From contig NZ_SOBW01000009.1 of assembly GCF_004364975.1 (NCBI RefSeq), forward strand, positions 62,001-126,000: DNA of 64,000 bases. The letters are read 5' to 3'. A program made the translations under genes and the position numbers. Below are positions 16,304 to 24,393 of this stretch, one piece after another. Source of the stretch: Gelidibacter sediminis (GTDB lineage: Bacteria; Bacteroidota; Bacteroidia; Flavobacteriales; Flavobacteriaceae). Numbering within the stretch: position 1 is the first letter of the stretch; each line of letters begins with the position of its first letter. The notes beneath the pieces are model-generated. The model worked only from the letters and a program-made list of their open reading frames with translations. It was not told the DNA's origin and made no database searches.

Positions 16304-18787
16304 ATGGAAGATTACGACAACGACTTTTCAGAACCAAGGGGCACGTATTTCGACTTTAGAGGCTATTTGTTTAAAGCCCTCAACTTGTGGAAATTTGTGG
16401 TGTTAAGTGTGGCCTTCGCATTAATTGTGGCGTACCTAATTAATGTTAGAAAACAAAGCATTTACAAATTGAGCTCGCTGATTTCAGTAGAGAGTGATCA
16501 GAATCCATTTTTTACCGCCAATACGAGCATTTCCTTTAACTGGGGTGGTGTTTCTGGAAAAGTAGGAAAGGTGCTTACCACGGTTAAAACCCGTACACAT
16601 AATGAACTTGTGGTAGATTCGTTGCAATATTATATGCAGTATCTAAAACAGGGGAAATACCGCTTGGAGGATATTTATAAGAATGCCCCTTTTGTCTTGA
16701 ATTTAGATAAAACCAAAGGGCAAATACTAGGAAAACCAATAGGTATAAAATTTATTAATGAGAATCAATTTCAATTACTGGCCACTTTTGAATCGGGTGG
16801 GTTTACAACACAACGGTATTCTGATAAAGAAAAACTTAATGGCAGTATAAAAATTGGGGAGTTTGCTAAAACCTACAATTTAGGAGAACAAATCAATCTG
16901 CCCTTCTTTAACGGGTCTATCACCAAACGTCAGGATGCTACAATTGTACCAAATACACAGTTCTTTTTTCAATTTCTAAATTTTGATTCGGTGGTTAGCC
17001 AATATCAAAATGGGATGATCATTTCACCCTATTCCGGGAGCTCCTCTTCTGTATTGTCGCTATCGCTTGCAGGCAGTAATAAAGCCAAAATTGTGGATTA
17101 TCTGAATGCGACAACATCCATCTTGAGCAAGACCGAGCTCCAGCGAAAAAACTTATATGCCACCAATACCATCAAATTTATTGACAGCAGTTTAAACGCT
17201 GTAAATAATAATTTGAAGGATGTTACGGAAGAAATGAACACCTTCAGGAAACAAAATAAATTGTTTGACGTGACTGAAGAAATGGCGATTGTTTCAGAAA
17301 AATTAAAGGCATTGGATCTCAGTAGGGAAGAAGAACGGACCAAATTGAACTATCTCAATTCTTTAGAAACTTACCTGCGCACCAAAACAGATTACACCAA
17401 GATAGCCGCACCAACCTCTGTAGGTATTGATGAAAGCAATATTCTATCTAGTGTCGCGAAAATAACGGCGCTTGCCATAGAACGGCAGACAAAGGAATAT
17501 ACCGTAAAAGAAGGTAATCTAATATTTAAGGATATTGATAGGCAAATTGAAGCGGAAAAAAATGTGCTTTTAGAAACTATAGACAATACCAAACGCACCA
17601 TTGGGATCAACCTAAATAACATCAATAACAATATTGCCAAATTTGAAGGGCAGTTGAGTAATTTGCCTGAAGACCAGCAGGAGTATTTAAAGATTCAGCG
17701 AAAGATGGATATCAGCCAAGAGGCTTATAATATCTATTTGACCAAACGTGGTGAAGCGGCCATTGTGAAAGCCGCCAACGTCTCCGACATCAGTACGATT
17801 GATGAGGCCAAAGATATTGGCGGGGGGCGTATAGGTCCTAACAAGAATCTCAATTATATGATGGGCTTGATGTTGGGCTTTTTTATCCCCATGTTTCTCA
17901 TTTTTGTGGTGTTCTTGTTAGACAATACCATACATGGGTCTGATGAAGTACAGCGTTTGTCCAGTATCCCTATTATAGGCTTGATTGGGAAATACAACTA
18001 TAAAAACAACCTAGTGGTATTTGAAAAGCCTAAGTCGGCTGTGTCAGAATCCTTTAGGTCAATTAGGTCCAGTTTGCAGTTTTTTTATAAAAAACAAGGT
18101 GAAGAAGATGGTAAGGGTAAAACCATTATGATTACCTCCTCTGTGAGTGGCGAAGGGAAGACCTTTTGTTCTATCAATATTGCCACAGTATATGCCTTGT
18201 CTGGGAAAAAAACCTTGTTGTTGGGCTTGGATTTACGAAAGCCTAAAATTTTTGGCGATTTTCAAATCACTAATGATCAGGGCGTCGTGAACTACCTGAT
18301 TGGCGAAAGTGGTTTTGACGCTATTAATTACCAATCGCATATTGAAAATCTTGATGTAATTCCGTCAGGACCTGTACCTCCAAATCCGTCAGAATTATTG
18401 ATGGGCGACCGCATGAAGGAATTAATTGCCTACGCACGGAAACATTATGACATGATTGTGCTGGATACTCCACCATTAGGATTGGTCACTGATGCTCTAG
18501 AACTGACGCAATATGCCGATGCTACCTTGTTTATGGTGCGTTTAGACTATACAAAAAAGGGAATGCTCGCCTTAATTAACGCCAAATACAAAATGGGAGA
18601 GGTTAAGAACATCAGTTTTGTATTGAACTTCTACAAGCACAAAACCAATCACAATTATGGGTATGGTTATGGCTACGGTTATGGCTATGGTTACGGGTAT
18701 GGAATGTATGGCAATGCCTATCATGAGGGTAACGGCAGACGCTCGCTTTTAAAGCGCTTTAAGAAATTTATACAATCAAATACTTAA
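16304..18787 (+). CDS. Polysaccharide co-polymerase and tyrosine autokinase, Wzc-like
   Basis: This inner-membrane protein controls chain length and export by cycling between phosphorylated and unphosphorylated forms. It has 827 residues. Transmembrane helices lie at about 29-47 and 517-541. The periplasmic part between them includes coiled coils (about 290-340 and 400-470). The cytoplasmic BY-kinase domain has Walker A SGEGKT (615-620), Walker A' LGLDLRKP (near 640-648) and Walker B IVLDTPP (near 717-723). The C-terminal tail (about 783-804) is a run of Tyr-Gly pairs ending GMYGNAY, the autophosphorylation cluster. It follows the Wza-like gene by one base. No Wzb-type phosphatase gene is in the window. 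Fusion of co-polymerase and kinase in one chain is the Gram-negative arrangement. Confidence 0.93.
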   Translation: MEDYDNDFSEPRGTYFDFRGYLFKALNLWKFVVLSVAFALIVAYLINVRKQSIYKLSSLISVESDQNPFFTANTSISFNWGGVSGKVGKVLTTVKTRTHNELVVDSLQYYMQYLKQGKYRLEDIYKNAPFVLNLDKTKGQILGKPIGIKFINENQFQLLATFESGGFTTQRYSDKEKLNGSIKIGEFAKTYNLGEQINLPFFNGSITKRQDATIVPNTQFFFQFLNFDSVVSQYQNGMIISPYSGSSSSVLSLSLAGSNKAKIVDYLNATTSILSKTELQRKNLYATNTIKFIDSSLNAVNNNLKDVTEEMNTFRKQNKLFDVTEEMAIVSEKLKALDLSREEERTKLNYLNSLETYLRTKTDYTKIAAPTSVGIDESNILSSVAKITALAIERQTKEYTVKEGNLIFKDIDRQIEAEKNVLLETIDNTKRTIGINLNNINNNIAKFEGQLSNLPEDQQEYLKIQRKMDISQEAYNIYLTKRGEAAIVKAANVSDISTIDEAKDIGGGRIGPNKNLNYMMGLMLGFFIPMFLIFVVFLLDNTIHGSDEVQRLSSIPIIGLIGKYNYKNNLVVFEKPKSAVSESFRSIRSSLQFFYKKQGEEDGKGKTIMITSSVSGEGKTFCSINIATVYALSGKKTLLLGLDLRKPKIFGDFQITNDQGVVNYLIGESGFDAINYQSHIENLDVIPSGPVPPNPSELLMGDRMKELIAYARKHYDMIVLDTPPLGLVTDALELTQYADATLFMVRLDYTKKGMLALINAKYKMGEVKNISFVLNFYKHKTNHNYGYGYGYGYGYGYGYGMYGNAYHEGNGRRSLLKRFKKFIQSNT

Positions 18788-18797
18788 GTCACCACTT

Positions 18798-19388
18798 TTG
18801 ATCACTCCCAGACAGTTGCAAATAAAGCGTGTTTTCGATGTGCTTTTTGCCCTATTTTTATTGCCTATCCTGATCGTTCCTATTGGAATACTCATTGTAT
18901 TGGCCCGTTTGGATACAGGGGCTAGTGGTTTGTTTTTACAAGAGCGGATTGGGCAGTATGGTAAGCCCTTTAAAATTTATAAAATTAGAAGTTTAAAACA
19001 AGGGGTGCATCGTTTGGGGCATATGGATTACCATGCGACGTCTTTTGGGGGCTTTATAAGAGTACATAAATTGGATGAACTGCCACAACTGTTTAATGTT
19101 ATAAAGGGCGAAATGAGTTTTGTAGGGCCACGCCCCGATCTACCCGGCTTTGCGGATACGTTGGAAGGCGAAGACCGAATCATTCTAGATATCAAACCGG
19201 GTATTACGGGACCGGCTACCTTGAAATATAAAGATGAAGAATTGATTCTGGCAAAACAGTTAGACCCAGAAAATTACAATAGGACGGTTATCTGGAAGGA
19301 TAAGGTTGAAATCAATAAAAGATACGTGAAAAATTATAGTTTTTCTTTAGATTTGCACATTCTTTTAAAATCAATAAAAAACGCATAA
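18798..19388 (+). CDS. Small initiating sugar-phosphate transferase (bacterial sugar transferase, PglC-like)
   Basis: The protein has 196 residues and one N-terminal membrane segment at about 13-37 (LFALFLLPILIVPIGILIVLA), the monotopic phosphoglycosyltransferase form. Hallmarks are KRVFDV, FLQERIGQYGKPFKIYKIRSL, LDELPQLFNVIKGEMSFVGPRPD and GITGPATL. Such enzymes move a sugar phosphate from a UDP-sugar to undecaprenyl phosphate to start a repeat unit. The start is TTG at 18798; no ATG lies upstream in frame after the Wzc-like stop and the conserved text begins at once. The stop overlaps the ATG of the dehydrogenase gene by one base. The locus ends with a second, five-helix enzyme of this kind (60468), so two glycans or two redundant starts are possible. 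Confidence 0.88.
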   Translation: MITPRQLQIKRVFDVLFALFLLPILIVPIGILIVLARLDTGASGLFLQERIGQYGKPFKIYKIRSLKQGVHRLGHMDYHATSFGGFIRVHKLDELPQLFNVIKGEMSFVGPRPDLPGFADTLEGEDRIILDIKPGITGPATLKYKDEELILAKQLDPENYNRTVIWKDKVEINKRYVKNYSFSLDLHILLKSIKNA

Positions 19389-20680
19389 TGACGACACAAA
19401 CTAAAATAACTGTTATTGGATTAGGCTATGTAGGGTTGCCACTGGCAGTAGAATTTGCAAAAAAGTTTCTCGTAGTCGGTTTTGATATCAATCAAAAAAG
19501 AATTGATGAACTAAATCAAGGCATTGATAGAACTCTGGAAGTTAATAATGAGTTACTTCAATCTATATTGGTCACTGATAAAAACGCTGAAAGCGGATTG
19601 TTGGTGTCGAGCGAATTATCAGATATTGAAGATTCTGATTTTTATATCGTTACAGTACCAACACCAACAGATGCACTCAATAAACCCATTTTTACACCGT
19701 TGGTAAAAGCGAGTGAAACTGTAGGTAAGGTCCTAAAAAAGGACGCTGTGGTTATTTATGAATCTACAGTGTATCCAGGGGTTACAGAAGACATTTGCGT
19801 GCCTATTTTGGAAGAAGTCTCGGGACTGAAATTCAATGAAGACTTCTTCGCGGGCTATTCACCAGAGCGTATCAATCCAGGAGATAAAGTCCATACGGTA
19901 ACCCAAATTTTAAAAGTCACTTCCGGGTCTACTCCAGAAATTGCTATTAAAGTAGATAATCTCTATAAAACAATTATCACCGCAGGCACTCATATGGCGC
20001 CTAGCATTAAAGTGGCAGAAGCTGCAAAGGTAATCGAGAATTCCCAACGTGATATTAATATTGCCTTTGTGAATGAATTGTCTAAAATCTTTAGATTATT
20101 GGACATAGATACCAAAGCGGTTTTGGAGGCTGCGGGCACCAAATGGAATTTTATTAAAATGTCGCCAGGATTAGTTGGTGGTCACTGTATAGGTGTTGAT
20201 CCTTATTATTTGGCTCAAAAAGCTATAGAATCAGGTTATAATCCTGAAATTATTTTAGCAGGTCGTAAAATGAATGATAGTATGGGAGGCTATGTAGCTC
20301 AGGAAACTGTCAAGATGATGATTAAAAAAGGCGCGCGAATTAAAGGCGCCAAAGTTTTAGTGTTAGGGATCACTTTTAAAGAAAACTGTCCTGATATCAG
20401 AAACTCTCGAGTGATTGATATTGTGAAGGAATTTGAAAGTTATGATGTGGATGTTGAGGTGTATGATCCTTGGGCTTCCGCAGAAGAAGTTAAACATGAG
20501 TATGATTTGGATTTGATATGTACAGATACCAAATTGGCGTCCAAATATGAAGCGATAGTTTTGGCTGTTTCTCATGACAAATTTTTAGATTTAGACATCC
20601 AAAGTTTAAAATCAGAGACAGGCGTAATTTTTGACGTTAAATCCTTATTACCAAAAGATTCCGTAGACGGCAGATTATAA
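19388..20680 (+). CDS. tviB: UDP-N-acetylhexosamine 6-dehydrogenase, TviB-like
   Basis: This nucleotide sugar dehydrogenase oxidises C6 of a UDP-sugar to the uronic acid with two NAD. It has 430 residues. The NAD-binding motif GLGYVGLPLA is at 11-20. SPERINPGD lies in the substrate region. The catalytic cysteine is Cys267 in SPGLVGGHCIGVDPYY. FKENCPDIRNS and YDPWA are near the C-terminal domain. Among family members, the opening EFAKKFLVVGFDIN and RTLEV resemble TviB/WbpO-type UDP-GlcNAc dehydrogenases more than UDP-glucose dehydrogenases. The gene directly behind it is a TviC-like 4-epimerase; the two would give UDP-GalNAcA. The stop TAA shares its last A with the next start. Confidence 0.88.
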   Translation: MTTQTKITVIGLGYVGLPLAVEFAKKFLVVGFDINQKRIDELNQGIDRTLEVNNELLQSILVTDKNAESGLLVSSELSDIEDSDFYIVTVPTPTDALNKPIFTPLVKASETVGKVLKKDAVVIYESTVYPGVTEDICVPILEEVSGLKFNEDFFAGYSPERINPGDKVHTVTQILKVTSGSTPEIAIKVDNLYKTIITAGTHMAPSIKVAEAAKVIENSQRDINIAFVNELSKIFRLLDIDTKAVLEAAGTKWNFIKMSPGLVGGHCIGVDPYYLAQKAIESGYNPEIILAGRKMNDSMGGYVAQETVKMMIKKGARIKGAKVLVLGITFKENCPDIRNSRVIDIVKEFESYDVDVEVYDPWASAEEVKHEYDLDLICTDTKLASKYEAIVLAVSHDKFLDLDIQSLKSETGVIFDVKSLLPKDSVDGRL

Positions 20681-21681
20681 TGATGTATACACATGCATAC
20701 CATACCGAAGATTTATCAACATACAGCTTTTTAGTGACAGGAGGTGCCGGATTTATTGGATCTAATTTGGTTCAATATCTACTGCAACATGGCGCTAAAA
20801 AAGTGAGGGTGTTAGATAATTTTTCGAATGGGTATCGTGAAAATTTACAGGAATTTATGGACCATCCCGCTTTCGAATTATTAGAAGGTGATATTAGGGA
20901 TGTGGACACCTGTCATAAAGCGGTACAGGATATGGACTTTGTGTCGCATCAAGCGGCATTAGGCTCCGTACCCCGATCCATCAATGATCCCGCAACCACC
21001 AATGAGGTTAACATCTCAGGGTTTTTAAATATGATGGTTGCGGTAAAGGAAAGTCAATCAGTAAAACGCATGGTGTATGCGGCTTCGAGTTCTACTTATG
21101 GTGATAGTCCGTCCTTGCCAAAAGTTGAGGATATCATTGGCAAACCCTTATCACCTTATGCAGTCACAAAATACGTGAATGAATTGTATGCTGATGTGTT
21201 TGGTAAAACTTACGGCACAGACACGGTGGGGTTGCGTTATTTTAATGTATTTGGTCCAAAACAAAGCCCAAATGGTGCTTATGCGGCGGTCATTCCGTTA
21301 TTTATGCAAGCATTAAAAGATAATCAATCACCAAAGATAAATGGCGATGGCGGACAAACGCGCGATTTTACATTTGTAGACAATGCGGTACAAGCCAATG
21401 TAAAAGGGTTTTTTGCCTCAAAAGCAGCAGCTAATCAGGTCTTCAATGTGGCCTGTGGCGAACGAATAGACATCAATTATTTATGGGAAGCTTTACAATC
21501 CGCCGCTGATTCTAAACTGGAGGCCATATACGGTCCAGAACGCCAAGGCGATGTCCGCGATTCTTTAGCAGATATCTCAAAAGCCCAAAAGTTATTAGGC
21601 TATCAGCCATGCTATACGGTGCGCGAAGGTTTGAAAATTACTTGGGACTGGTTTGCAAAATCTACACCAGCACAAGATTAA
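20680..21681 (+). CDS. tviC: UDP-N-acetylhexosaminuronate/hexosamine 4-epimerase, TviC-like SDR
   Basis: The protein has 333 residues and is an extended short-chain dehydrogenase. The NAD motif GGAGFIGSN is at 21-29, the Asp after strand 2 is in VRVLDNFSNG, the Ser is in AASSSTYGDS (about 133-142) and the catalytic pair Tyr159/Lys163 is in SPYAVTKY. RYFNVFGPKQSPNGAYAAV and the long N-terminal extension before the Rossmann strand match TviC/WbpP, which epimerise C4 of UDP-GlcNAc or UDP-GlcNAcA. It overlaps the stop of the TviB-like gene by one base, so the two are translationally coupled. Its stop marks the end of the first block of the locus; an accessory patch with no glycan gene follows. 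Confidence 0.88.
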   Translation: MMYTHAYHTEDLSTYSFLVTGGAGFIGSNLVQYLLQHGAKKVRVLDNFSNGYRENLQEFMDHPAFELLEGDIRDVDTCHKAVQDMDFVSHQAALGSVPRSINDPATTNEVNISGFLNMMVAVKESQSVKRMVYAASSSTYGDSPSLPKVEDIIGKPLSPYAVTKYVNELYADVFGKTYGTDTVGLRYFNVFGPKQSPNGAYAAVIPLFMQALKDNQSPKINGDGGQTRDFTFVDNAVQANVKGFFASKAAANQVFNVACGERIDINYLWEALQSAADSKLEAIYGPERQGDVRDSLADISKAQKLLGYQPCYTVREGLKITWDWFAKSTPAQD

Positions 21682-21802
21682 ATCTGTTTAATTCTCAAAC
21701 AGTTAGTTCAAAACGATACTTGTCCACAATTATTAGTACTTAGTTCGTTATTGCAGGGACATGTCAATAAAATTCAGCAAGTATATTAGTAGTTACACTC
21801 AA

Positions 21803-21874
21803 AAAGCTCCTCCCTTTAGCCAAAGGGAGGTGTCTGGTTCTCCTTCGGAGGAGAACCAGACGGAGGGTTTGAGG
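21803..21874. repeat. Left palindromic element flanking the DUF559 gene
   Basis: It contains two hairpins: CCTCCCTTT/AAAGGGAGG (21809-21830) and a 12-base stem GTCTGGTTCTCC (21832-21843) with its complement (21850-21861). It then continues AGACGGAGGGTTTGAGGA. The overall order AAAGCTCC, hairpin with AGCC loop, GGTG, AGACG, TTTG recurs in inverted orientation on the other side of the gene at 22304-22358. Confidence 0.75.
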
Positions 21875-21877
21875 AAT

Positions 21878-22240
21878 CTAACTAAAACATTCAGTTATTT
21901 CTTTCAGCACAGAAGGTAAACCATCAAAAACGAATTTATTTTCAAATCGGATGACTTTATATCCGAGACTCTCAAAATATAACGTGCGCTTGCAGTCGTA
22001 TTCCTGAACTTCAGGATTGAAATGGCCTTGTCCATCCAATTCAATAATTAAATTCTCAGAAGCACAATAGAAATCTACAATATAATGGCCGATGCTGTGT
22101 TGTCTGGTAAATCGCTTGTTTTCTAACTGTCTCGATTTTAAGTGTGTCCATAGAAAAGCTTCGGCGGGAGTTAGGTTTCCTCTAAGAACTCTCCAGTAAC
22201 CTTGTAATTCAATTTTAGTATGGAGGCGTGGTTTGGACAT
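21878..22240 (-). CDS. DUF559 protein, predicted PD-(D/E)XK nuclease related to Vsr
   Basis: The protein has 120 residues. Core text is LTPAEAFLWTHLKSRQL, FTRQHSIGHYIVDFYCASENLIIELDGQGHF and YFESLGYKVIRFENKFVF. This is the DUF559 fold, related to very-short-patch-repair endonucleases; IVDFYC with IIELDG gives the Asp...Glu-x-Asp pattern of a PD-(D/E)XK-like active site near residues 70-88. No methylase gene is adjacent, so it is not part of a visible restriction-modification pair. The gene lies, alone and against the direction of the polysaccharide locus, between two inverted copies of a palindromic element (21803-21874 and 22304-22358), which suggests that gene and repeats move or spread as a unit. 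Nuclease activity is predicted only. Confidence 0.82.
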   Translation of the reverse strand: MSKPRLHTKIELQGYWRVLRGNLTPAEAFLWTHLKSRQLENKRFTRQHSIGHYIVDFYCASENLIIELDGQGHFNPEVQEYDCKRTLYFESLGYKVIRFENKFVFDGLPSVLKEITECFS

Positions 22241-22303
22241 GTATTAAAAATACAATTTATTTGCATATTCAGTTGGTTTTTTTTGAGGGAGAAATTTTCA
22301 AAC

Positions 22304-22358
22304 ATCCCGTCCAAACTGCGTCTGTCCACCCCTCTTCGGCTGAAGAGGGGAGCTTTGT
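22304..22358. repeat. Right palindromic element flanking the DUF559 gene (inverted relative to the left one)
   Basis: Contains the hairpin CCCCTCTTC (22329-22337) with GAAGAGGGG (22342-22350). Its reverse complement reads AAAGCTCCCCTCTTCAGCC, GAAGAGGGGTGG, then AGACGCAGTTTGGACGGG, matching the left element in order and spacing apart from a missing inner hairpin. Confidence 0.7.
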
Positions 22359-22527
22359 TAGCTACATATCACAATAATTCAGATGAGTGTAATGTTAGTA
22401 ACAATTAGAGTGAGCAATCTCATGATTTGAAGGTTTTAATCAACAGATTGGCGCGTCACTCCTTCGTCACTCCTCGCAATGACGGTGTGTAGGCGTCGCT
22501 CCACACGTCGCTCCTGACAATGTCGAT
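22359..22527. repeat. Intergenic stretch with REP-like palindromic fragments
   Basis: Between the right DUF559 element and the terminator at 22531 lies about 170 bases without a gene. From 22440 it holds short inverted words of the kind CGTCACTCC, CTCGCAATGACGG and GTCGCTCC, similar to the elements at 25731-25860 and 54588-54671. The last part (from 22505) begins the block that is duplicated at 25876. Confidence 0.5.
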
Positions 22528-22530
22528 AAA

Positions 22531-22558
22531 AAAAGCGAACCAATTTTGGTTCGCTTTT
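22531..22558 (-). terminator. Rho-independent terminator of the conserved hypothetical gene
   Basis: The stem is AAAAGCGAACCA (22531-22542) with TGGTTCGCTTTT (22547-22558) and a four-base loop, 20 bases past the stop codon. An A-run precedes it on the plus strand, giving a T-run in the direction of the gene. Confidence 0.85.
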
Positions 22559-22577
22559 CATAACAGTCAGAGAATTG

Positions 22578-23324
22578 CTATACAACCTCAATCAGTTGCA
22601 AGGCATTAAACACCCCATTGTTTAATGGGTATTGAACGCCATTAACTTCTTGATAAAAGCTAATGTACAGGGCGTACAATTGTATGCCGCTGCCTGTTGG
22701 AACTGCTGGTGTGAGCACTACATTGGAAACTGTCAAATCAATTGGTAAATTGATAAGAGTGCTCAACTCCGCTTTGTGTTGTCGCGTTTCAAAATCCACC
22801 TTCACAAAGGCGGCTCTCAAACTGACATGTGTGGCGCTCACCGGATACGCAATATCCTCAGCAGGAATAAAACTCGGAATTTGCACTTCACCCGATGTTG
22901 GGTTGAGCGTGAATTCTGCCAACAATACACTCTCTAATGGCGCTCGATTGTTGAAATCGAAGCCGCGAAGCTGAGTTTTGCCATCAACGGTTAAAAGTCC
23001 GGTGGCTACATTGCGTTTGCCACGCTCAGAAGTGAGATCCGCATTTTTGACTCGAGTCATGTGTTGCGTTAAACGCGAGGTCACACGACTGTCTTGCGCG
23101 TCCTTTAACAGCGGACGCAGCACCCTTCTTAAAAGTTTGCCAGCTTTTGCCGAATCTGCAAACTCTTGACCGTTTTCGCGAGTGCGTTTAAATGCAGGAT
23201 CATTTTTTATCCGATCGCCACTTACACCACCTTTGGTGCGTACTAAATACCCATCTGTGCCCTTGTAAAAGGTAAGATCGTCTAGAGTACCCTCGATCTT
23301 GATTAAGCTTTTTAACTTTGCCAT
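22578..23324 (-). CDS. Conserved Bacteroidota hypothetical protein (KGTDGYLVRTKGG family)
   Basis: The protein has 248 residues, soluble, with no signal peptide or membrane helix. The N-terminal third is highly basic and looks conserved: IKIEGTLDDLTFYKGTDGYL, RTKGGVSGDRI, DPAFKRTRENGQEF, then AGKLLRRVLRPLL and SRLTQHM. The C-terminal two thirds are beta-rich (IPSFIPAEDIAYPVSATHVSLRA in pieces, LINLPIDLTVSNVVLTPAVP, LYALYISFYQEVNG) and end ALQLIEVV. Proteins of this shape occur in Bacteroidota, sometimes in several copies, but I know of no function. The gene has its own terminator. The last 12 or so codons and the terminator are present a second time at 25876-25994, as a truncated copy. The start is ATG 23324. 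Confidence 0.75.
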   Translation of the reverse strand: MAKLKSLIKIEGTLDDLTFYKGTDGYLVRTKGGVSGDRIKNDPAFKRTRENGQEFADSAKAGKLLRRVLRPLLKDAQDSRVTSRLTQHMTRVKNADLTSERGKRNVATGLLTVDGKTQLRGFDFNNRAPLESVLLAEFTLNPTSGEVQIPSFIPAEDIAYPVSATHVSLRAAFVKVDFETRQHKAELSTLINLPIDLTVSNVVLTPAVPTGSGIQLYALYISFYQEVNGVQYPLNNGVFNALQLIEVV

Positions 23325-23600
23325 TTTTTAGCTTGTATTAAAAATTTATATTAAAGTTTGTTTACCAGCTAGGCTTTTTTAGACTTGGGCAACGTGCATA
23401 CAACGGCGCCTTTGTAATTGGTTGTCAAGCTTATGAGCTTCTGATGGGACAATATTAGGGAGAAGTTTTTCAGTTGTTTGTCAATATTTCCGTTTCTGCA
23501 CTATAGGGGGCATCTTTGCTAAAGGAGCTGTTTATTTCCTTAAAAATTTAGCTATCATTTACACTTTAGTCTGCAGGCCATGCACGCTATTTACAATCTT

Positions 23601-23656
23601 CATACACTATCCATACAGCATCCATACAGCATCCATACAATATCCATACATCATTC
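23601..23656. repeat. Five tandem 11-base iterons, consensus CATACANNATC
   Basis: Units start at 23601, 23612, 23623, 23634 and 23645: CATACACTATC, CATACAGCATC twice, CATACAATATC, and a diverged CATACATCATTC. A step of 11 bases puts every unit on nearly the same face of the helix, as in arrays bound by replication initiators or transcription factors. The nearest gene is the HTH-like gene at 24394, about 740 bases away. Confidence 0.75.
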
Positions 23657-24020
23657 ATATATCTTATTGGATAAATTTAAATTTTTTTATACAGCTAAGC
23701 TTCCAAACTAAACTATGTCCGCGATGCCAAATTATAAAATGATTGATGCTCATACCCAAAAAAAAGAACTATTGAACTCAACTGATTTCGGTTTTGATAT
23801 CCTACTCCTTTTTTTTATGAAGTATATTTTTGGGAAAGCCACTACAGATAACTACTCTTATTTCTGTACTATAAATTTATAGTAAAGCAATAGTATCTTG
23901 GTGTACCTAATGGCTCTGGGAAATTCTAGATTTTGGGATCTTTATAATATTTCGGTAGTCTCAGGCAATGACCTAAGACACTACGCTGAAAGACCTAAGA
24001 CATAGGGCATGCTTTGCGAG

Positions 24021-24112
24021 CATTTAAAAATTAAACCCATTTGATTTTCATTTTTAAGTTTAAATACATAAACGCCATTTTGGGCTTTTGCAAAATGATC
24101 TATTTTTAAATG
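24021..24112. repeat. Nested inverted repeats (11-base outer arm, 7-base inner arm)
   Basis: The outer arms CATTTAAAAAT (24021-24031) and ATTTTTAAATG (24102-24112) are perfect complements 70 bases apart. In the interval, CATTTTG (24076-24082) pairs with CAAAATG (24091-24097). It may be a structured RNA, a small non-autonomous element, or AT-rich chance. Confidence 0.45.
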
Positions 24113-24393
24113 TCCCGGACAGCTTGCTGCTCTAAGCAAAAGAATATTGTATAAGATTTTAATCGGACAACACTATAAACATTTGGTAATTTTTAAAAAT
24201 GTAAGGTTATCTTCTGATTTAAAACATGTTATGTAGTAGATGCAACACTCAATGATAACCTAAAATGTCAATAATATAAGATATGTCTTACTATTAATTA
24301 CACTTTATCTAATTTATATGTATTTGCATGTGTTTTTAAGGATCAATACCTAAATTTAAGAAAATACATTAATTAATCCTCCAAATCCCAAAA

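Larger units (their letters stand above)
23325..24393. other. Long non-coding stretch with iterons and inverted repeats
   Basis: No credible protein frame was found in these 1069 bases. Contents seen: five 11-base iterons (23601-23656), a pair of GACCTAAGACA words 22 bases apart (23970-23980 and 23992-24002), an 11-base inverted repeat CATTTAAAAAT (24021-24031) with ATTTTTAAATG (24102-24112), and within its loop a second hairpin CATTTTG/CAAAATG (24076-24097). This could be regulatory DNA, a structured RNA, or the remains of a mobile element. Confidence 0.6.

Noticed and set aside
21878-22240. Restriction-modification or Vsr mismatch-repair system
   Set aside because: No DNA methylase gene accompanies the DUF559 protein, and the family is distinct from true Vsr.
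22220-22408. Plus-strand 62-residue frame across the right DUF559 element
   Set aside because: It spans a palindrome and intergenic DNA and has no protein-like conservation.
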